A DNA stretch of 38,016 nucleotides. Origin: an uncultured Mollicutes bacterium (lineage in GTDB: Bacteria > Bacillota_I > Bacilli_A > RFN20 > CAG-826). Below, one piece after another: positions 18,191 through 27,561 of this stretch. The stretch spans positions 1 to 38,016 of the forward strand of contig UQFN01000011.1 in assembly GCA_900540365.1 (NCBI GenBank), read 5' to 3'. Position 1 is the first letter of the stretch. Each line of letters begins with the position of its first letter. The position numbers and the translations under genes are program-made. A model generated the notes under the pieces. That model made no database searches, was not told where the DNA came from, and was given only the letters and a program-made list of their open reading frames with translations.

Positions 18191-20485
18191 TCACATAAAT
18201 TCAAAATAAATTGTAGATCCATATTCATCATCGCTTTCTACTTCATCAACAAATGAACCTTCTAATTTTTGATATTCTGGGTCATTAAATGCAACACTAA
18301 ACTCAGATATATATCCGTTTGTATAAGTAATATCAGCCATAGATATATTTCCAGTTGCACTTACAACCCAAGTAAAATGCGCTTCATCAAATAAAGAACC
18401 ATGTTGATTTAAAAGAGTGAAAACTCCACTATTATCATCATTAAATTTTAAACTGGCTTGTGAATTATAAAAATCACTTAAAGTTGCAACATAAGTCTTA
18501 CTAAGTAAAATATCTCTTATTTCGCTAGCAGTTTTTACTTTAATTACTTTAATCTCTTTAGTAACACTTATTTGAGGACGACTTTCACTATATGCTTTTA
18601 ATACAACAATACCTTCCTTATCAGTCATTTCTGGATTACCAGATAAATAATAGTATCCATAATCAGTCATACCAAGTGTTGCATATTCACTTCCACTTTC
18701 AATTTCAACAACAATATCATCTAATGCTCCGCTTGGATTTAATTCAACTAGGAATGTTACGTATTCATTAGAAGCTAATGTATCAGTTAAACCGCTACTA
18801 AAACTTAAACTTTCTAATTCTGGAACAACTACATTTAAAGTATATGTTTTAGTTGTATATTTACTTGCAATGGTAACATCACAACTTCCGCTTTTATGTG
18901 CAAACATTGCAAGCTTATTGGCACTTATTTCGATTACTTCTGGATTACTTACGCTAACAATTTCAATTCGATCAAAAATTGAACTAGCAGTGTCAGGTAA
19001 AGCACTTAAAACATCAAAAGTAATATTATCATTAACGTTAAAGGTTGTTCTATTAGTACCAATTTCCTCACTTGTTGTTCTAAAGGCAATATCAAAATCT
19101 TGGTAATAGAAATCCATTGGTTCAATTAGAGGATCATTTTCTTTAACTTTTTCTCCACTTGTTAAAGTAATATTAATTCGATCATAACTTATTGAAGTAG
19201 CTCCTTCTAATAAAACACCATTTTCTACATCGTAATATTCATCATAATATTCATCATATTTATATGAAACTGAAGCAAAATTATCATTTTCAAATACAAG
19301 TTGTAATGAATATATTTCTACGTAATCATACCCAACTTTAGTTAAATCAAATGTATAAGTATTTTCATTAGTATTTATAACAGTACTTGCAATATTTGTT
19401 GTACTCATAAAAATACTATCTAGAAGATATTCTTTTACAAAATTACCAACACCATAAACATATGAAGAAGAATATGAATAAGGTAACATTGCAGGAAGAT
19501 TAATCATTGTATCAGCTTCTTTTTGAGTTATATCTCCACTAAAATATCCATCTTCGCTAACATTATATTTTGTTTGTTCAGTATATTCATTATCTTCCAT
19601 TTTAACTTCATAAACTTGTGAATCCATAAATCCATAGTAAAGAAGATAATCACTTGAAGCAAAATCAACAATGTTATTATAAATAGCACCTTGATAACTT
19701 TGATAATCATTAGTAAATTTACTCTCAGTTGAAGAATTTCTACTTTTACGAGTAATGTTAATTTTTCCACTAATAATATCATTTTGTTCATTTTCAATTG
19801 CTGAATCTAATGAAGCACTTATTTTATCATTAGCAACTAAATTAACATCATCAGTACAACTTAAAGATAAGGTAATTGGAACAATATCAGGAGCATCTAT
19901 TGAACTAATTGTAATTACTGCTTCGCCCTTTGCAACACCTTTAACAAGACCGCTACTTGATATTGAAATAGCACTAGGATTACTACTAATATATCTTAAT
20001 TGTTTAGCAGTTGTATTAAGAGGATAAAACTCAACATTTAATTGAATTTCCTCGTTAATTCCAAGTATTTTTCTAGAAAATTGAGTTGAAATAGATGTTG
20101 GCAAAACAACTGTTTCTTTTTTTGTAACAACTACAGCAATACTTGTTTTAATAGTTGAATCACTTTTTAAAGTGATTGTAATTTCAGTATTTCCTTCTTT
20201 TAAAGCAGTGACTTTATAGCTATTTTCATTAGATGTTTCTACTTTAATTATAGTTTCATCATATGATAAGACTACTTCTTTGTTTGCAGCATCAGCAGGT
20301 GAAAAAATTAAACTAAAATTAGTAGTTTCTTCTTCCACTAAACTTATATTACTAACTGAAGTACTAATCGATTCGACATTTTTGTCGACTGTTATGGTAT
20401 TATTGTTATTATTACAACTACTTAGAGATAAAACACCTCCAAGTAGTAAACAACAACTTAATACTAATATTCCTTTATTTTTCAT
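18191..20485 (-). CDS. Surface lipoprotein with BIG2-like Ig domains
   Basis: From ATG at 20485 (GAGGA 6 bases upstream) this is 764 residues. A lipoprotein signal ends with the lipobox LSSC, followed by a poly-Asn linker. The next regions resemble bacterial Ig-like BIG2 domains: one at about 40-125 ending KVTALKEGNTEITITLKSD, one at about 130-215 with SSGLVKGVAKGEAVITISS, and further similar beta-domains near 495-580 and 585-680. The middle (about 220-480) is rich in Ser, Tyr and acidic residues and matches no family I know. BIG2 domains are common in adhesins and cell-surface proteins. It sits between the repeat-rich lipoprotein and the tandem-domain lipoprotein, with 7-base gaps, suggesting one surface complex. 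Confidence 0.8.
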   Translation of the reverse strand: MKNKGILVLSCCLLLGGVLSLSSCNNNNNTITVDKNVESISTSVSNISLVEEETTNFSLIFSPADAANKEVVLSYDETIIKVETSNENSYKVTALKEGNTEITITLKSDSTIKTSIAVVVTKKETVVLPTSISTQFSRKILGINEEIQLNVEFYPLNTTAKQLRYISSNPSAISISSSGLVKGVAKGEAVITISSIDAPDIVPITLSLSCTDDVNLVANDKISASLDSAIENEQNDIISGKINITRKSRNSSTESKFTNDYQSYQGAIYNNIVDFASSDYLLYYGFMDSQVYEVKMEDNEYTEQTKYNVSEDGYFSGDITQKEADTMINLPAMLPYSYSSSYVYGVGNFVKEYLLDSIFMSTTNIASTVINTNENTYTFDLTKVGYDYVEIYSLQLVFENDNFASVSYKYDEYYDEYYDVENGVLLEGATSISYDRINITLTSGEKVKENDPLIEPMDFYYQDFDIAFRTTSEEIGTNRTTFNVNDNITFDVLSALPDTASSIFDRIEIVSVSNPEVIEISANKLAMFAHKSGSCDVTIASKYTTKTYTLNVVVPELESLSFSSGLTDTLASNEYVTFLVELNPSGALDDIVVEIESGSEYATLGMTDYGYYYLSGNPEMTDKEGIVVLKAYSESRPQISVTKEIKVIKVKTASEIRDILLSKTYVATLSDFYNSQASLKFNDDNSGVFTLLNQHGSLFDEAHFTWVVSATGNISMADITYTNGYISEFSVAFNDPEYQKLEGSFVDEVESDDEYGSTIYFEFM

Positions 20486-20492
20486 ATATTCC

Positions 20493-22733
20493 TCATACAA
20501 TTGGTGTAATGACTAATTCAACTGTTAATGGTTCATTTATAGTTGTAAATGTCCAATAATCACCTGAATAACTAAATTTTTTAGGGAAATCCTTAATCAT
20601 TCCTTCTTCTTTCCCAATATTAGTTTTATAGACGTAAAGTTCATATTTATAACTCTTAAAATCTAAGTCTTCACCTTTAATAGTTGCTTTTAAAGAAACG
20701 CCTTCTTTAAAACCACTAAAATCAGTAATTTCTGGTCCTGAATAACCTTCAGTAATTGTTAAATAACCATTTGGATCAATAACTGTTAAAGGATATTTCT
20801 CATATGCTTTTACTTCAACATGGAAGATTATATCTTCAGTTGGCATTGTAAAATTGACTTTAGTTGTATCTCCGCTAGCTGGGTAGTTAGTAATTTTAAC
20901 ATCTTGTCCACTAACAGTAGTAATTTTAATTGAACTTGCATCAATATAATAATCATCAGTTGAATCATCTAATGTAAATGTTGCAGTTAAATCCATTCCT
21001 TCATAACCCATTTCAAATCCATTACCATAACTGACACCTTGCTCTCTAACAACTACAGAAACTCTTGGATCAGTTCCTTCTTCTAAACTAAAGGCATGTT
21101 TAGCTTGTTCAGAAGTAACAGCAGTTAATGTAACATCACTATTAGGCATAATAAATGTATATTTAGTATCACTTACTTTAGTTAAACTTGTTCCATCTGA
21201 TAAAGTTAAAGAATCAAGATTAAATCCAGTTTCAATTGAGGTAAATGAAATAGTAAGTGTTTCACCAGTATTTACCTTATCCCCGCTACTAATTGTATTT
21301 CCATAACTATCAGTAATTTTGAAACTTTTAATTTGTTCTGGAATTGTAAATGTTAAAGTATGTGTTTCAACTTCTTTATATTCAACAACAATATTAATAT
21401 TTGCATCTGGCATTACAAAACTGTAATCTCCTTTACTATATGAACTTTCCTTTAAAGAACTATTAGCTTCTTCATTATCAGTTGTAACATTTGTTATAGT
21501 ATAGCCAAGATTTGGTGTAACACTAAAGTCTACAGTTTCACCAGGTAAATAGCTTGTTTCATCTAATATTAAATTGTAAGCTTCACTACTTGTATAAGAG
21601 ACTGTTTTTTTAGTAGCAGTTTCAAAAACAATATTAATTTCTCCTTCTTCAGGATATTTAAATGTCCAATATCCACCCCAAGTATTTTTACTACAAGTTT
21701 TTCCTGTTTGGTAATAAATATTTGTAATTTCATAACCATCTACTGGAGTTGCGTATACTTGAATAGTTTCTCCAGGATTTACACTTGTAACGTGAGTACT
21801 ACTATATTGACGAGTAAAATAATAGTCGGCAATATTTTCGTTTGGTGTAACATTAATAGTTTTTGCTTGAGCAATATCAAAAGTTAAACTTACATTTGTT
21901 TTTGGCATTGTAAATGAAACAGTATCAGTATAGGAACTATAACTTACATAAAGATATGAATTATCTTCGGTTGTAGCACTAACTCCATTAATGAAATATC
22001 CTTCTTTAGCAACTACTTCAAAACTAACATCATCTCCAGGAGTATAGCTTTCTTGTAATCCGCTAATTTCAAGATTTTCTGGGTTAACTATCGTAACTGT
22101 ATTAATGCCAACATATTCAGCATCAACTACGATTCTAACTTTTTCAGTAGGTTCTCCATCTCTATCATCTGGATAGAATGAGTAAAGTCCCTTTTCACTA
22201 TAGTTTTCACTAGCATTAAAAGAATTATAATTATTATCGTCAATATAAAGTTTAACGCTATGGACGACAACACCTGCTTTAGAAATTAGATAAAAATATG
22301 TATTACTATAAGAACTAACATCTAAAACATAATTCTTACTAAAATCAAATCCATAAACATCAAATAAAGTTGTATCACCTTCAACTACATATTTAAATCC
22401 ACCTTCCTCAACAGGATTATTCATAGGTGAAACAACTAAGTTAGCATCTGTATTAGGCATTATAAATTTAACTGTGAAAGTTTCTGAATAACCTTCATCT
22501 TCTGTAAAGAAATAAACTTTATCGTTAACATATAATCCTAACGAATCAAAATTACGACTTAAAGAGCCTTGAACTTGTAAAGTAACTTCGCTTCCTTCAA
22601 TAAATTTACTACCGACTGAAAAATCTTTAGTTACAACAGTAAAGTCTTTATCAGTAAATTCGATAGAAGATATAGCATAATCCTTTTTAGCAAGTTCAAC
22701 TTCTAAAGTGACAGTTACTGATTCTGCAGGCAT
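20493..22733 (-). CDS. 3' part of a frameshifted repeat-rich surface lipoprotein
   Basis: A 746-residue open frame that lacks a signal peptide and a ribosome-binding site and begins inside a repeat unit (its first residues MPAESVTVTLEV are the end of one). In the same frame homologous coding extends upstream to about 22790, where it meets the preceding frame. It consists of about seven repeats of 65-90 residues resembling the divergent InlB B-repeat / Flg_new_2 domain, each ending in a strand such as YSFVMPDANINIVV or YTFIMPNSDVTLTA. It is almost certainly the continuation of the lipoprotein starting at 23788, separated by a one-base shift. If translated at all it would need frameshifting or internal initiation. 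Confidence 0.65.
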   Translation of the reverse strand: MPAESVTVTLEVELAKKDYAISSIEFTDKDFTVVTKDFSVGSKFIEGSEVTLQVQGSLSRNFDSLGLYVNDKVYFFTEDEGYSETFTVKFIMPNTDANLVVSPMNNPVEEGGFKYVVEGDTTLFDVYGFDFSKNYVLDVSSYSNTYFYLISKAGVVVHSVKLYIDDNNYNSFNASENYSEKGLYSFYPDDRDGEPTEKVRIVVDAEYVGINTVTIVNPENLEISGLQESYTPGDDVSFEVVAKEGYFINGVSATTEDNSYLYVSYSSYTDTVSFTMPKTNVSLTFDIAQAKTINVTPNENIADYYFTRQYSSTHVTSVNPGETIQVYATPVDGYEITNIYYQTGKTCSKNTWGGYWTFKYPEEGEINIVFETATKKTVSYTSSEAYNLILDETSYLPGETVDFSVTPNLGYTITNVTTDNEEANSSLKESSYSKGDYSFVMPDANINIVVEYKEVETHTLTFTIPEQIKSFKITDSYGNTISSGDKVNTGETLTISFTSIETGFNLDSLTLSDGTSLTKVSDTKYTFIMPNSDVTLTAVTSEQAKHAFSLEEGTDPRVSVVVREQGVSYGNGFEMGYEGMDLTATFTLDDSTDDYYIDASSIKITTVSGQDVKITNYPASGDTTKVNFTMPTEDIIFHVEVKAYEKYPLTVIDPNGYLTITEGYSGPEITDFSGFKEGVSLKATIKGEDLDFKSYKYELYVYKTNIGKEEGMIKDFPKKFSYSGDYWTFTTINEPLTVELVITPIV

Positions 22734-22768
22734 TACAAATGTATAAGTTGCTCCTTCTTCAACAGTAG

Positions 22769-23788
22769 TTAAAGCAACTTCGCAGCTGAACTAGCGACGC
22801 TTAAATTTTTAAATAAATATCCTTCTAAAACTTCAACTGCAACTGTAACAACATCTCCTTCTTTAGCAGTAGTTACTTCACTACCAGCGACTTCAAAAGA
22901 AACATTAGCTCCATCAACTGCAGAATAGTTTATAGCATATGAAGGAATCTTTTCAGTAACAACTTTAACTTTTACATCGTTTTTTGGCATTGCAAATGTA
23001 TAAGTTCCTTGATAAGTATCTTCTAAAGTAATTCCTTCCCAAGAAATGGATTTAAATAAATAACCATTTTTAATAGTTAATTCAAAAGTAACTTCTTGAT
23101 CTTCTAAAGCACTAGTTGCAGGACTTCCTTCGACAAGGAAAGTTCCAGTAGCACCTTCATCAATATCAATTGATAAATTATGAGAAGGAATATTTTCGAC
23201 TGCTAAATTAAGATATACTTCCTCATCTAACATAATAAATGTAAATATTAAATCATCACCATCAACTTTAGTTAAAGTTACATCTTCACTAGTTAAACTT
23301 ACGAATCTAGTAGTTGTACTTGTTGTCGTAACCTCAACAGTAACAAGATCATTACGAGTTGCAGTAGTAACTTCTTGATTATTTACTAAATAAGTTAATG
23401 ACCAATCTTCGACTTCATTCGATCTAATATTATGTGGCTCGAAGACTTTATCCTTTAAAGTTACATTAATAGTAACATTGTAATTAGGCATTAAAAATGA
23501 ATATGTATCTCCATTTTTTGAAACTTCAACGCTTTTATCATCGCCTGTTACACTTACTTCGTTTAAAACTTTTTCTTCGTTTGTAACTTCTATAGTGAAA
23601 GTAACTTTTTCGCCTTCAGTAGCTGAAGTTTTACTAAGTTTAATTTCAACACCATCGACATTATTTGCAGAAATAGAATAACTTTCAGGAGTAGTAACTT
23701 GTTGATTATTACATGATACTAGAGTAGTTATTGGTAAAACTGCAAAAATAGAGAATACAAGTAAAGACTTTATAAATCTCTTTTTCAT
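22769..23788 (-). CDS. 5' part of a frameshifted repeat-rich surface lipoprotein
   Basis: From ATG at 23788 (GGAGG 6 bases upstream) this gives 339 residues. A lipoprotein signal MKKRFIKSLLVFSIF is followed by the lipobox TLVSC. Four InlB-B/Flg_new_2-like repeats follow, ending YSFLMPNYNVTINV, FTFIMLDEEVYLNL, YTFAMPKNDVKVKV, and a fourth cut short at SVASSAAKLL by a stop. Reading in the -1 frame from about 22790 restores the expected sequence EVALTTVEEGATYTFVMP, so a one-base loss (or sequencing error) splits a protein of about 1,100 residues. First gene of the lipoprotein operon, with a near-consensus promoter just upstream. Such repeat proteins extend from the cell surface and often bind host or neighbour cells. 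Confidence 0.75.
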   Translation of the reverse strand: MKKRFIKSLLVFSIFAVLPITTLVSCNNQQVTTPESYSISANNVDGVEIKLSKTSATEGEKVTFTIEVTNEEKVLNEVSVTGDDKSVEVSKNGDTYSFLMPNYNVTINVTLKDKVFEPHNIRSNEVEDWSLTYLVNNQEVTTATRNDLVTVEVTTTSTTTRFVSLTSEDVTLTKVDGDDLIFTFIMLDEEVYLNLAVENIPSHNLSIDIDEGATGTFLVEGSPATSALEDQEVTFELTIKNGYLFKSISWEGITLEDTYQGTYTFAMPKNDVKVKVVTEKIPSYAINYSAVDGANVSFEVAGSEVTTAKEGDVVTVAVEVLEGYLFKNLSVASSAAKLL

Positions 23789-23815
23789 AACAACCTCCAA
23801 AAATAACACAAAAAA

Positions 23816-23844
23816 ATTATATTGCGGTACTAAAAAATTGTAAA
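23816..23844 (-). promoter_or_regulatory. Strong promoter of the lipoprotein operon
   Basis: On the minus strand TTTACA (23844-23839, 5 of 6) and a perfect TATAAT (23821-23816) are 17 bases apart. Transcription would start near 23809, giving a short leader of about 20 bases that contains the GGAGG ribosome-binding site. Confidence 0.7.
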
Positions 23845-24139
23845 TATATAGGATAATATTGATTACTGTCTTAAAATAAATATAATTGCAAATAAAAATT
23901 GTAAAAAAATCATTTTTTTATATAAAAAGTTAACAAGTATATACAAATTCGTTATTTTTTTATAAAAAATTTAATAAATTAAATAAATCATCTTGTATTT
24001 TACGTATTTAAAATTCAATTATAAAAAATCAACAAATTATAAAAAAGTGTCTATTTTACTTTTTATGTTTCTTAAAAGTAAAAAATATGACTATAACTCT
24101 ATTAAAATAATCTTTATTAAACTTACTATGCTTGAATGA
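23845..24139. other. AT-rich intergenic region without genes
   Basis: Together with the flanking promoters this is a divergent gap of about 440 bases. No coding sequence, RNA gene or repeat from elsewhere in the window was found in it. The only structure is an AT-only-type hairpin: TTTTACTTTT (24054-24063) pairs with AAAAGTAAAA (24074-24083) around a 10-base loop. That could be chance in such AT-rich DNA. Confidence 0.4.
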
Positions 24140-24155
24140 ATGTAACCGGTATCAT
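24140..24155. promoter_or_regulatory. Palindromic LacI-type operator candidate upstream of MATE gene
   Basis: ATGTAACCGGTATCAT pairs at 12 of 16 positions with its own reverse complement and has the central ACCGGT typical of LacI-family operators. It lies 22 bases upstream of the -35 of the MATE gene. It stands out in a gap that otherwise has almost no G or C. The cognate regulator is not in the window. Confidence 0.35.
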
Positions 24156-24177
24156 TTTTTGTTTTAAACTAAAAATA

Positions 24178-24205
24178 TTTACATCTTAAAACAAATAAAT
24201 ATAAT
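24178..24205 (+). promoter_or_regulatory. Promoter of the MATE gene
   Basis: TTTACA (24178-24183, 5 of 6) and perfect TATAAT (24200-24205) are separated by 16 bases. Transcription would start near 24212, only about 15 bases before the ATG, and the leader contains a weak GGAAG. Confidence 0.65.
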
Positions 24206-24226
24206 ATTGTGCGGAAGTAAGTAATT

Positions 24227-25720
24227 ATGAAATTAAATTTAAGTAATTCATTAAAAAATTTATTTAAACCCGTAGATTTAACAACAGGAAAACCATATAA
24301 ACAAATTCTTATTTTCATGTTGCCAATTTTAATATCGTATGTTTTTCAACAAGTTTATACAATTAGTGATGCAGCAATTGTTGGTAAATATTTAAGTGCG
24401 CCAGAAGTTAGCGGAGTTAATGTTGTTTACTCCTTAATTTTTATTGTTTTACAATTTGCTTTTGGTTGTTCGAGTGGTTTTAGTGTCATTACAAGTAATT
24501 TTGCTGGAGAAAAAAATGAAGAAGGTATAAGAAAATCATTTGCTACGCAACTTCTTTTATCATTAATTATTTCAATAATTTTAACTATTATAGCAATTTT
24601 ATTAATTCCTTCTTTACTATCTTATATTGATTTAAAACCTACTGATGCAGATTATCAATATGCAAAGACTTATTTATTTATTATTTATATTGGTTTATTT
24701 ACTCAAGTTTTTTACAATTTAATGGTTAGTGTTTTAAGAAGTATCGGAGATTCTTTAACCCCCTTGCTTTTCTTAATTGGTTCAACAATCTTAAATATAA
24801 TATTAGATTTTGTATGTATTTTATATTTTAAATGGGGTGTTGCTGGGGCAGCTTTAGCTACAATCTTTTCTCAATTTGTAGCTTTTATAGCTTGTTTAAT
24901 TTATTCTTTAATAAAATATCCATTTTTTAGAATAAAATTTCAAGATTTTAAAATGTCTTTTAAATTCATATATGATCATTTAAAGTTAGGACTTCCACTT
25001 GCGTTTCAATTTTCTATTTTAGCTATTGGTTTAATAACTTTAGAGAAAGCTATGGTCAAATTTGATGTTGGTAATTCATTAATAAGCGGAAGAGAAATTT
25101 TTGATTGTAAATTAGCTTATGGAGCCGCTGTAAAATTTAATGATTTTTTAATGTGTCCATTAAGTGCACTTGGGACTGCTTGTTTATCTTATTCAGGACA
25201 AAATTATGGAGCAAAAGATGTTAAAAGACTTAAATTAGGATTAAAGCAAGCAATTATCTTAATGTTTATAATTTATATTATTTTAGTAGTTATTGGTGTT
25301 ACTTGTTCAATTAATGGAGCTTATACAAGTTTATTTTTAAGTGATGAAAATAATAATGACCGAGTTAAATTTTATGCTTCAACTTATATGATAATAGATT
25401 CCTCATTATATTTTGCGCTTGGATTGTTATTTATTGGAAGAAATTATCTTCAAGGATTAGGGAAATCATTATATCCATTTTTAGCTGGAATTTTTGAATT
25501 AGTAGCAAGAATTGTAATTGCAGAATTTATGCCTTCAATTGTTGATAGTGCAAACATTTATAGTGATAAGGCTTATGTTGCAGTTTGCTTTTCTGATTCT
25601 TTAGCTTGGATATTTGCTTTTTTAATTTTAATGGTAGGAATTTATATTTATATCATTAAAGGTAAATCCTTTAAAGAAATAAAAAACCTAAATGATGTTA
25701 TGTTAAATAATAAAATATAA
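24227..25720 (+). CDS. MATE-family efflux transporter
   Basis: A 497-residue protein of the multidrug and toxic compound extrusion family (NorM/DinF-like), with about twelve hydrophobic segments in two similar halves. Typical features are LTTGKPYKQILIFMLPILISYVFQQVYTISDAAIVGKY at the N-terminus, the RSIGDSLTPLLFLIGSTILNIILDFVCI stretch near residue 170, and SYSGQNYGAKDVKR in the second half. MATE proteins export cationic drugs, dyes or metabolites in exchange for Na+ or H+. The substrate here is unknown. It stands alone with its own promoter and a possible LacI-type operator, divergent from the lipoprotein operon. Confidence 0.93.
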   Translation: MKLNLSNSLKNLFKPVDLTTGKPYKQILIFMLPILISYVFQQVYTISDAAIVGKYLSAPEVSGVNVVYSLIFIVLQFAFGCSSGFSVITSNFAGEKNEEGIRKSFATQLLLSLIISIILTIIAILLIPSLLSYIDLKPTDADYQYAKTYLFIIYIGLFTQVFYNLMVSVLRSIGDSLTPLLFLIGSTILNIILDFVCILYFKWGVAGAALATIFSQFVAFIACLIYSLIKYPFFRIKFQDFKMSFKFIYDHLKLGLPLAFQFSILAIGLITLEKAMVKFDVGNSLISGREIFDCKLAYGAAVKFNDFLMCPLSALGTACLSYSGQNYGAKDVKRLKLGLKQAIILMFIIYIILVVIGVTCSINGAYTSLFLSDENNNDRVKFYASTYMIIDSSLYFALGLLFIGRNYLQGLGKSLYPFLAGIFELVARIVIAEFMPSIVDSANIYSDKAYVAVCFSDSLAWIFAFLILMVGIYIYIIKGKSFKEIKNLNDVMLNNKI

Positions 25721-25841
25721 ATAAATTTATAATTTTATTTTTTAAATTTATAGCAAGAATTAGTATCTTATTTACTTAAATTAATTATTTATGTAATTTA
25801 TTAGATTTAATATTCAACTAGTTTAATAATATAAGTAAATT

Positions 25842-26630
25842 ATGGATTTAAAAACATTGCTAGTTAAAATTAATATGCCAAAAGAAGTTATTAATATTTT
25901 AAATAAAATAAATATTAATAACGAACAATATAAACTTTTAGTTAATAAAGATAAAGCATTTAAGGCTAATGAAGAATTGTTATTAAATTTAAAAGATGAT
26001 AATTTAGGTTTTAAAATATTAAAAACTCATTTGTTAGCTGCTTTACTAACATATCAAAATTATCAAAAAGAACATATTAAAGATCAAATTTATTTTGAAA
26101 CAATGTCATGTTTTACTCGCTTTGTTAATGAATATAAAGAAAGTTTTTCTAAATATGGATTTGATCGAGCTTTTTGGACATATCGTCAATTAGCAATGTT
26201 ACTTTTTAAAGTAGGAATTCTTGAATATGAAATTGATGAAGAAAATAAAATTATTAGTCTTCATGTTCCTTCTAAAACTATTTTAACTTTAGACAATGCC
26301 AGAAATTCCTTATTAGAATTTAAAAAGTTGTTTCCTAAATATGCTAGTAAAGAATATAAATATTATATGAATTCATGGTTATTATCACCAACTTTAGATA
26401 ATTTATTAAATAAAGATTCAAATATATTAAAATTTAAAAAATGTTTTAAACTTATTTCTTTTAATAAGTTTGATGATAGTTTTTTTATTTGGGTATATAA
26501 AAGAAAATATGAAAATTTAAATGATTTACCAACAAATACATCTTTAGAAAAAAATATCAAAGAATATTTATTAAATAATAATTATATTGGTTCAGCTTTA
26601 GGAGAATTAATTTCTTTTGATGAAAATTAA
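25842..26630 (+). CDS. DUF5596/GNAT-like acyltransferase-domain protein
   Basis: A 262-residue protein resembling Bacillota proteins annotated as acyltransferase domain-containing (DUF5596 N-terminal helical part plus GNAT-like C-terminal part). Family-like stretches are SKYGFDRAFWTYRQLAMLLFKVGILEYEI (about 103-131), ISLHVPSKTILT, a short YYMNSWLLSPTLDNLL near 178-194 and an acidic C-terminus with ISFDEN. In homologues this SWLLSP region is the most conserved. Whether it binds acyl-CoA is not shown by the sequence; the catalytic activity of the family is not established. There is no ribosome-binding site of note. The gene is convergent with the DUF1848 gene, 10 bases apart. Confidence 0.75.
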   Translation: MDLKTLLVKINMPKEVINILNKININNEQYKLLVNKDKAFKANEELLLNLKDDNLGFKILKTHLLAALLTYQNYQKEHIKDQIYFETMSCFTRFVNEYKESFSKYGFDRAFWTYRQLAMLLFKVGILEYEIDEENKIISLHVPSKTILTLDNARNSLLEFKKLFPKYASKEYKYYMNSWLLSPTLDNLLNKDSNILKFKKCFKLISFNKFDDSFFIWVYKRKYENLNDLPTNTSLEKNIKEYLLNNNYIGSALGELISFDEN

Positions 26631-26640
26631 TTTAATTAAA

Positions 26641-27561
26641 TTATTTCTTTCTAACTTTAATTTGATCTTCTTTATTAAGTGTTCCAATTAATAAAGAAGA
26701 ATTTTCATCGTGTAATTTTATATTTAAATTAACACTATTTTCATCAAAATTAGCATAACAATATTTACATTTAGATAAACAAGTATTATATGCTCCTATA
26801 TCAACCATTTCGACACATTGACAATAATTATTTTTACGATTAGTTTGTTTTTTAAATTTTACTTCTTTATTTAAAGAATTCATTAAACTTAAAGCATAAC
26901 TTTTTGATAAACATGCCCCATTAATAAATCCATATTCAATAAACTTATATTTTTCTCCACAAGTAAATATATTAAATTCATTATCTTTAGCAATTTCACT
27001 AAAACTTTTAGCTAGTAAATTTAATTCATCATCATTAAATTCTATTAGTTTTAAATATTTCATATTATTTAAAACATTTTTATATTTATCAATAAAAGAT
27101 ATAACTATGTTTGATGAATAACCTTTTAATAAAGATGTAACTTTATTAAAAGCTTTAAGATGATAATTAATATTATATTTATTATTTTTTAATATTGGAT
27201 CATATCTAATAAAGATTTTATCTTTACCATAACGATTACTTAAATATTTAATATCTTCTATTACTCCTTCTTTTATTTTTCCAATTAAAGGTTCAATATC
27301 TTCTTTATATGGAGTTAAAGTAATATGAAATATTAAAGGAACATCAGGAAGTAATTTATCTATATCATCTAAATATTTTAAAAATGGATGTGGATTTTTA
27401 CTACAAAACACAATAATATCAACATCTTTAAAATATATTCTAGATACAAGTAAAGGATTATATGGATTTCTTGTATCAACATATCCTTCTTTAATACGAT
27501 TAATAAACCATTTAGAATAATAACTTAAAATATCTGTTCTTCCGCTAACAAATAAAACCAT
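26641..27561 (-). CDS. DUF1848 family protein with C-terminal cysteine cluster
   Basis: A 306-residue protein of the DUF1848 family. The N-terminus VSGRTDILSYYSKWFINRIKEGY and the strand-loop segments FCSKNPHPFLKYL, PLIFHITLTPY and IFIRYDPIL suggest a TIM-barrel-like fold related to radical-SAM or SplB-type enzymes. The usual radical-SAM N-terminal CxxxCxxC is absent. Instead a conserved cluster sits at the C-terminus: C247-x-C249, D254-IGAYNTC261, C265-x2-C268-YA, which could hold a [4Fe-4S] cluster. The reaction is unknown. The start used is the first ATG. The gene ends tail-to-tail with the DUF5596-like gene. Confidence 0.85.
   Translation of the reverse strand: MVLFVSGRTDILSYYSKWFINRIKEGYVDTRNPYNPLLVSRIYFKDVDIIVFCSKNPHPFLKYLDDIDKLLPDVPLIFHITLTPYKEDIEPLIGKIKEGVIEDIKYLSNRYGKDKIFIRYDPILKNNKYNINYHLKAFNKVTSLLKGYSSNIVISFIDKYKNVLNNMKYLKLIEFNDDELNLLAKSFSEIAKDNEFNIFTCGEKYKFIEYGFINGACLSKSYALSLMNSLNKEVKFKKQTNRKNNYCQCVEMVDIGAYNTCLSKCKYCYANFDENSVNLNIKLHDENSSLLIGTLNKEDQIKVRKK

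Noticed and set aside
19528..19797. Open frames in other frames within the BIG2-like lipoprotein gene (both strands)
   Set aside because: They lie wholly within a gene with signal peptide and strong ribosome-binding site and have low-complexity composition.
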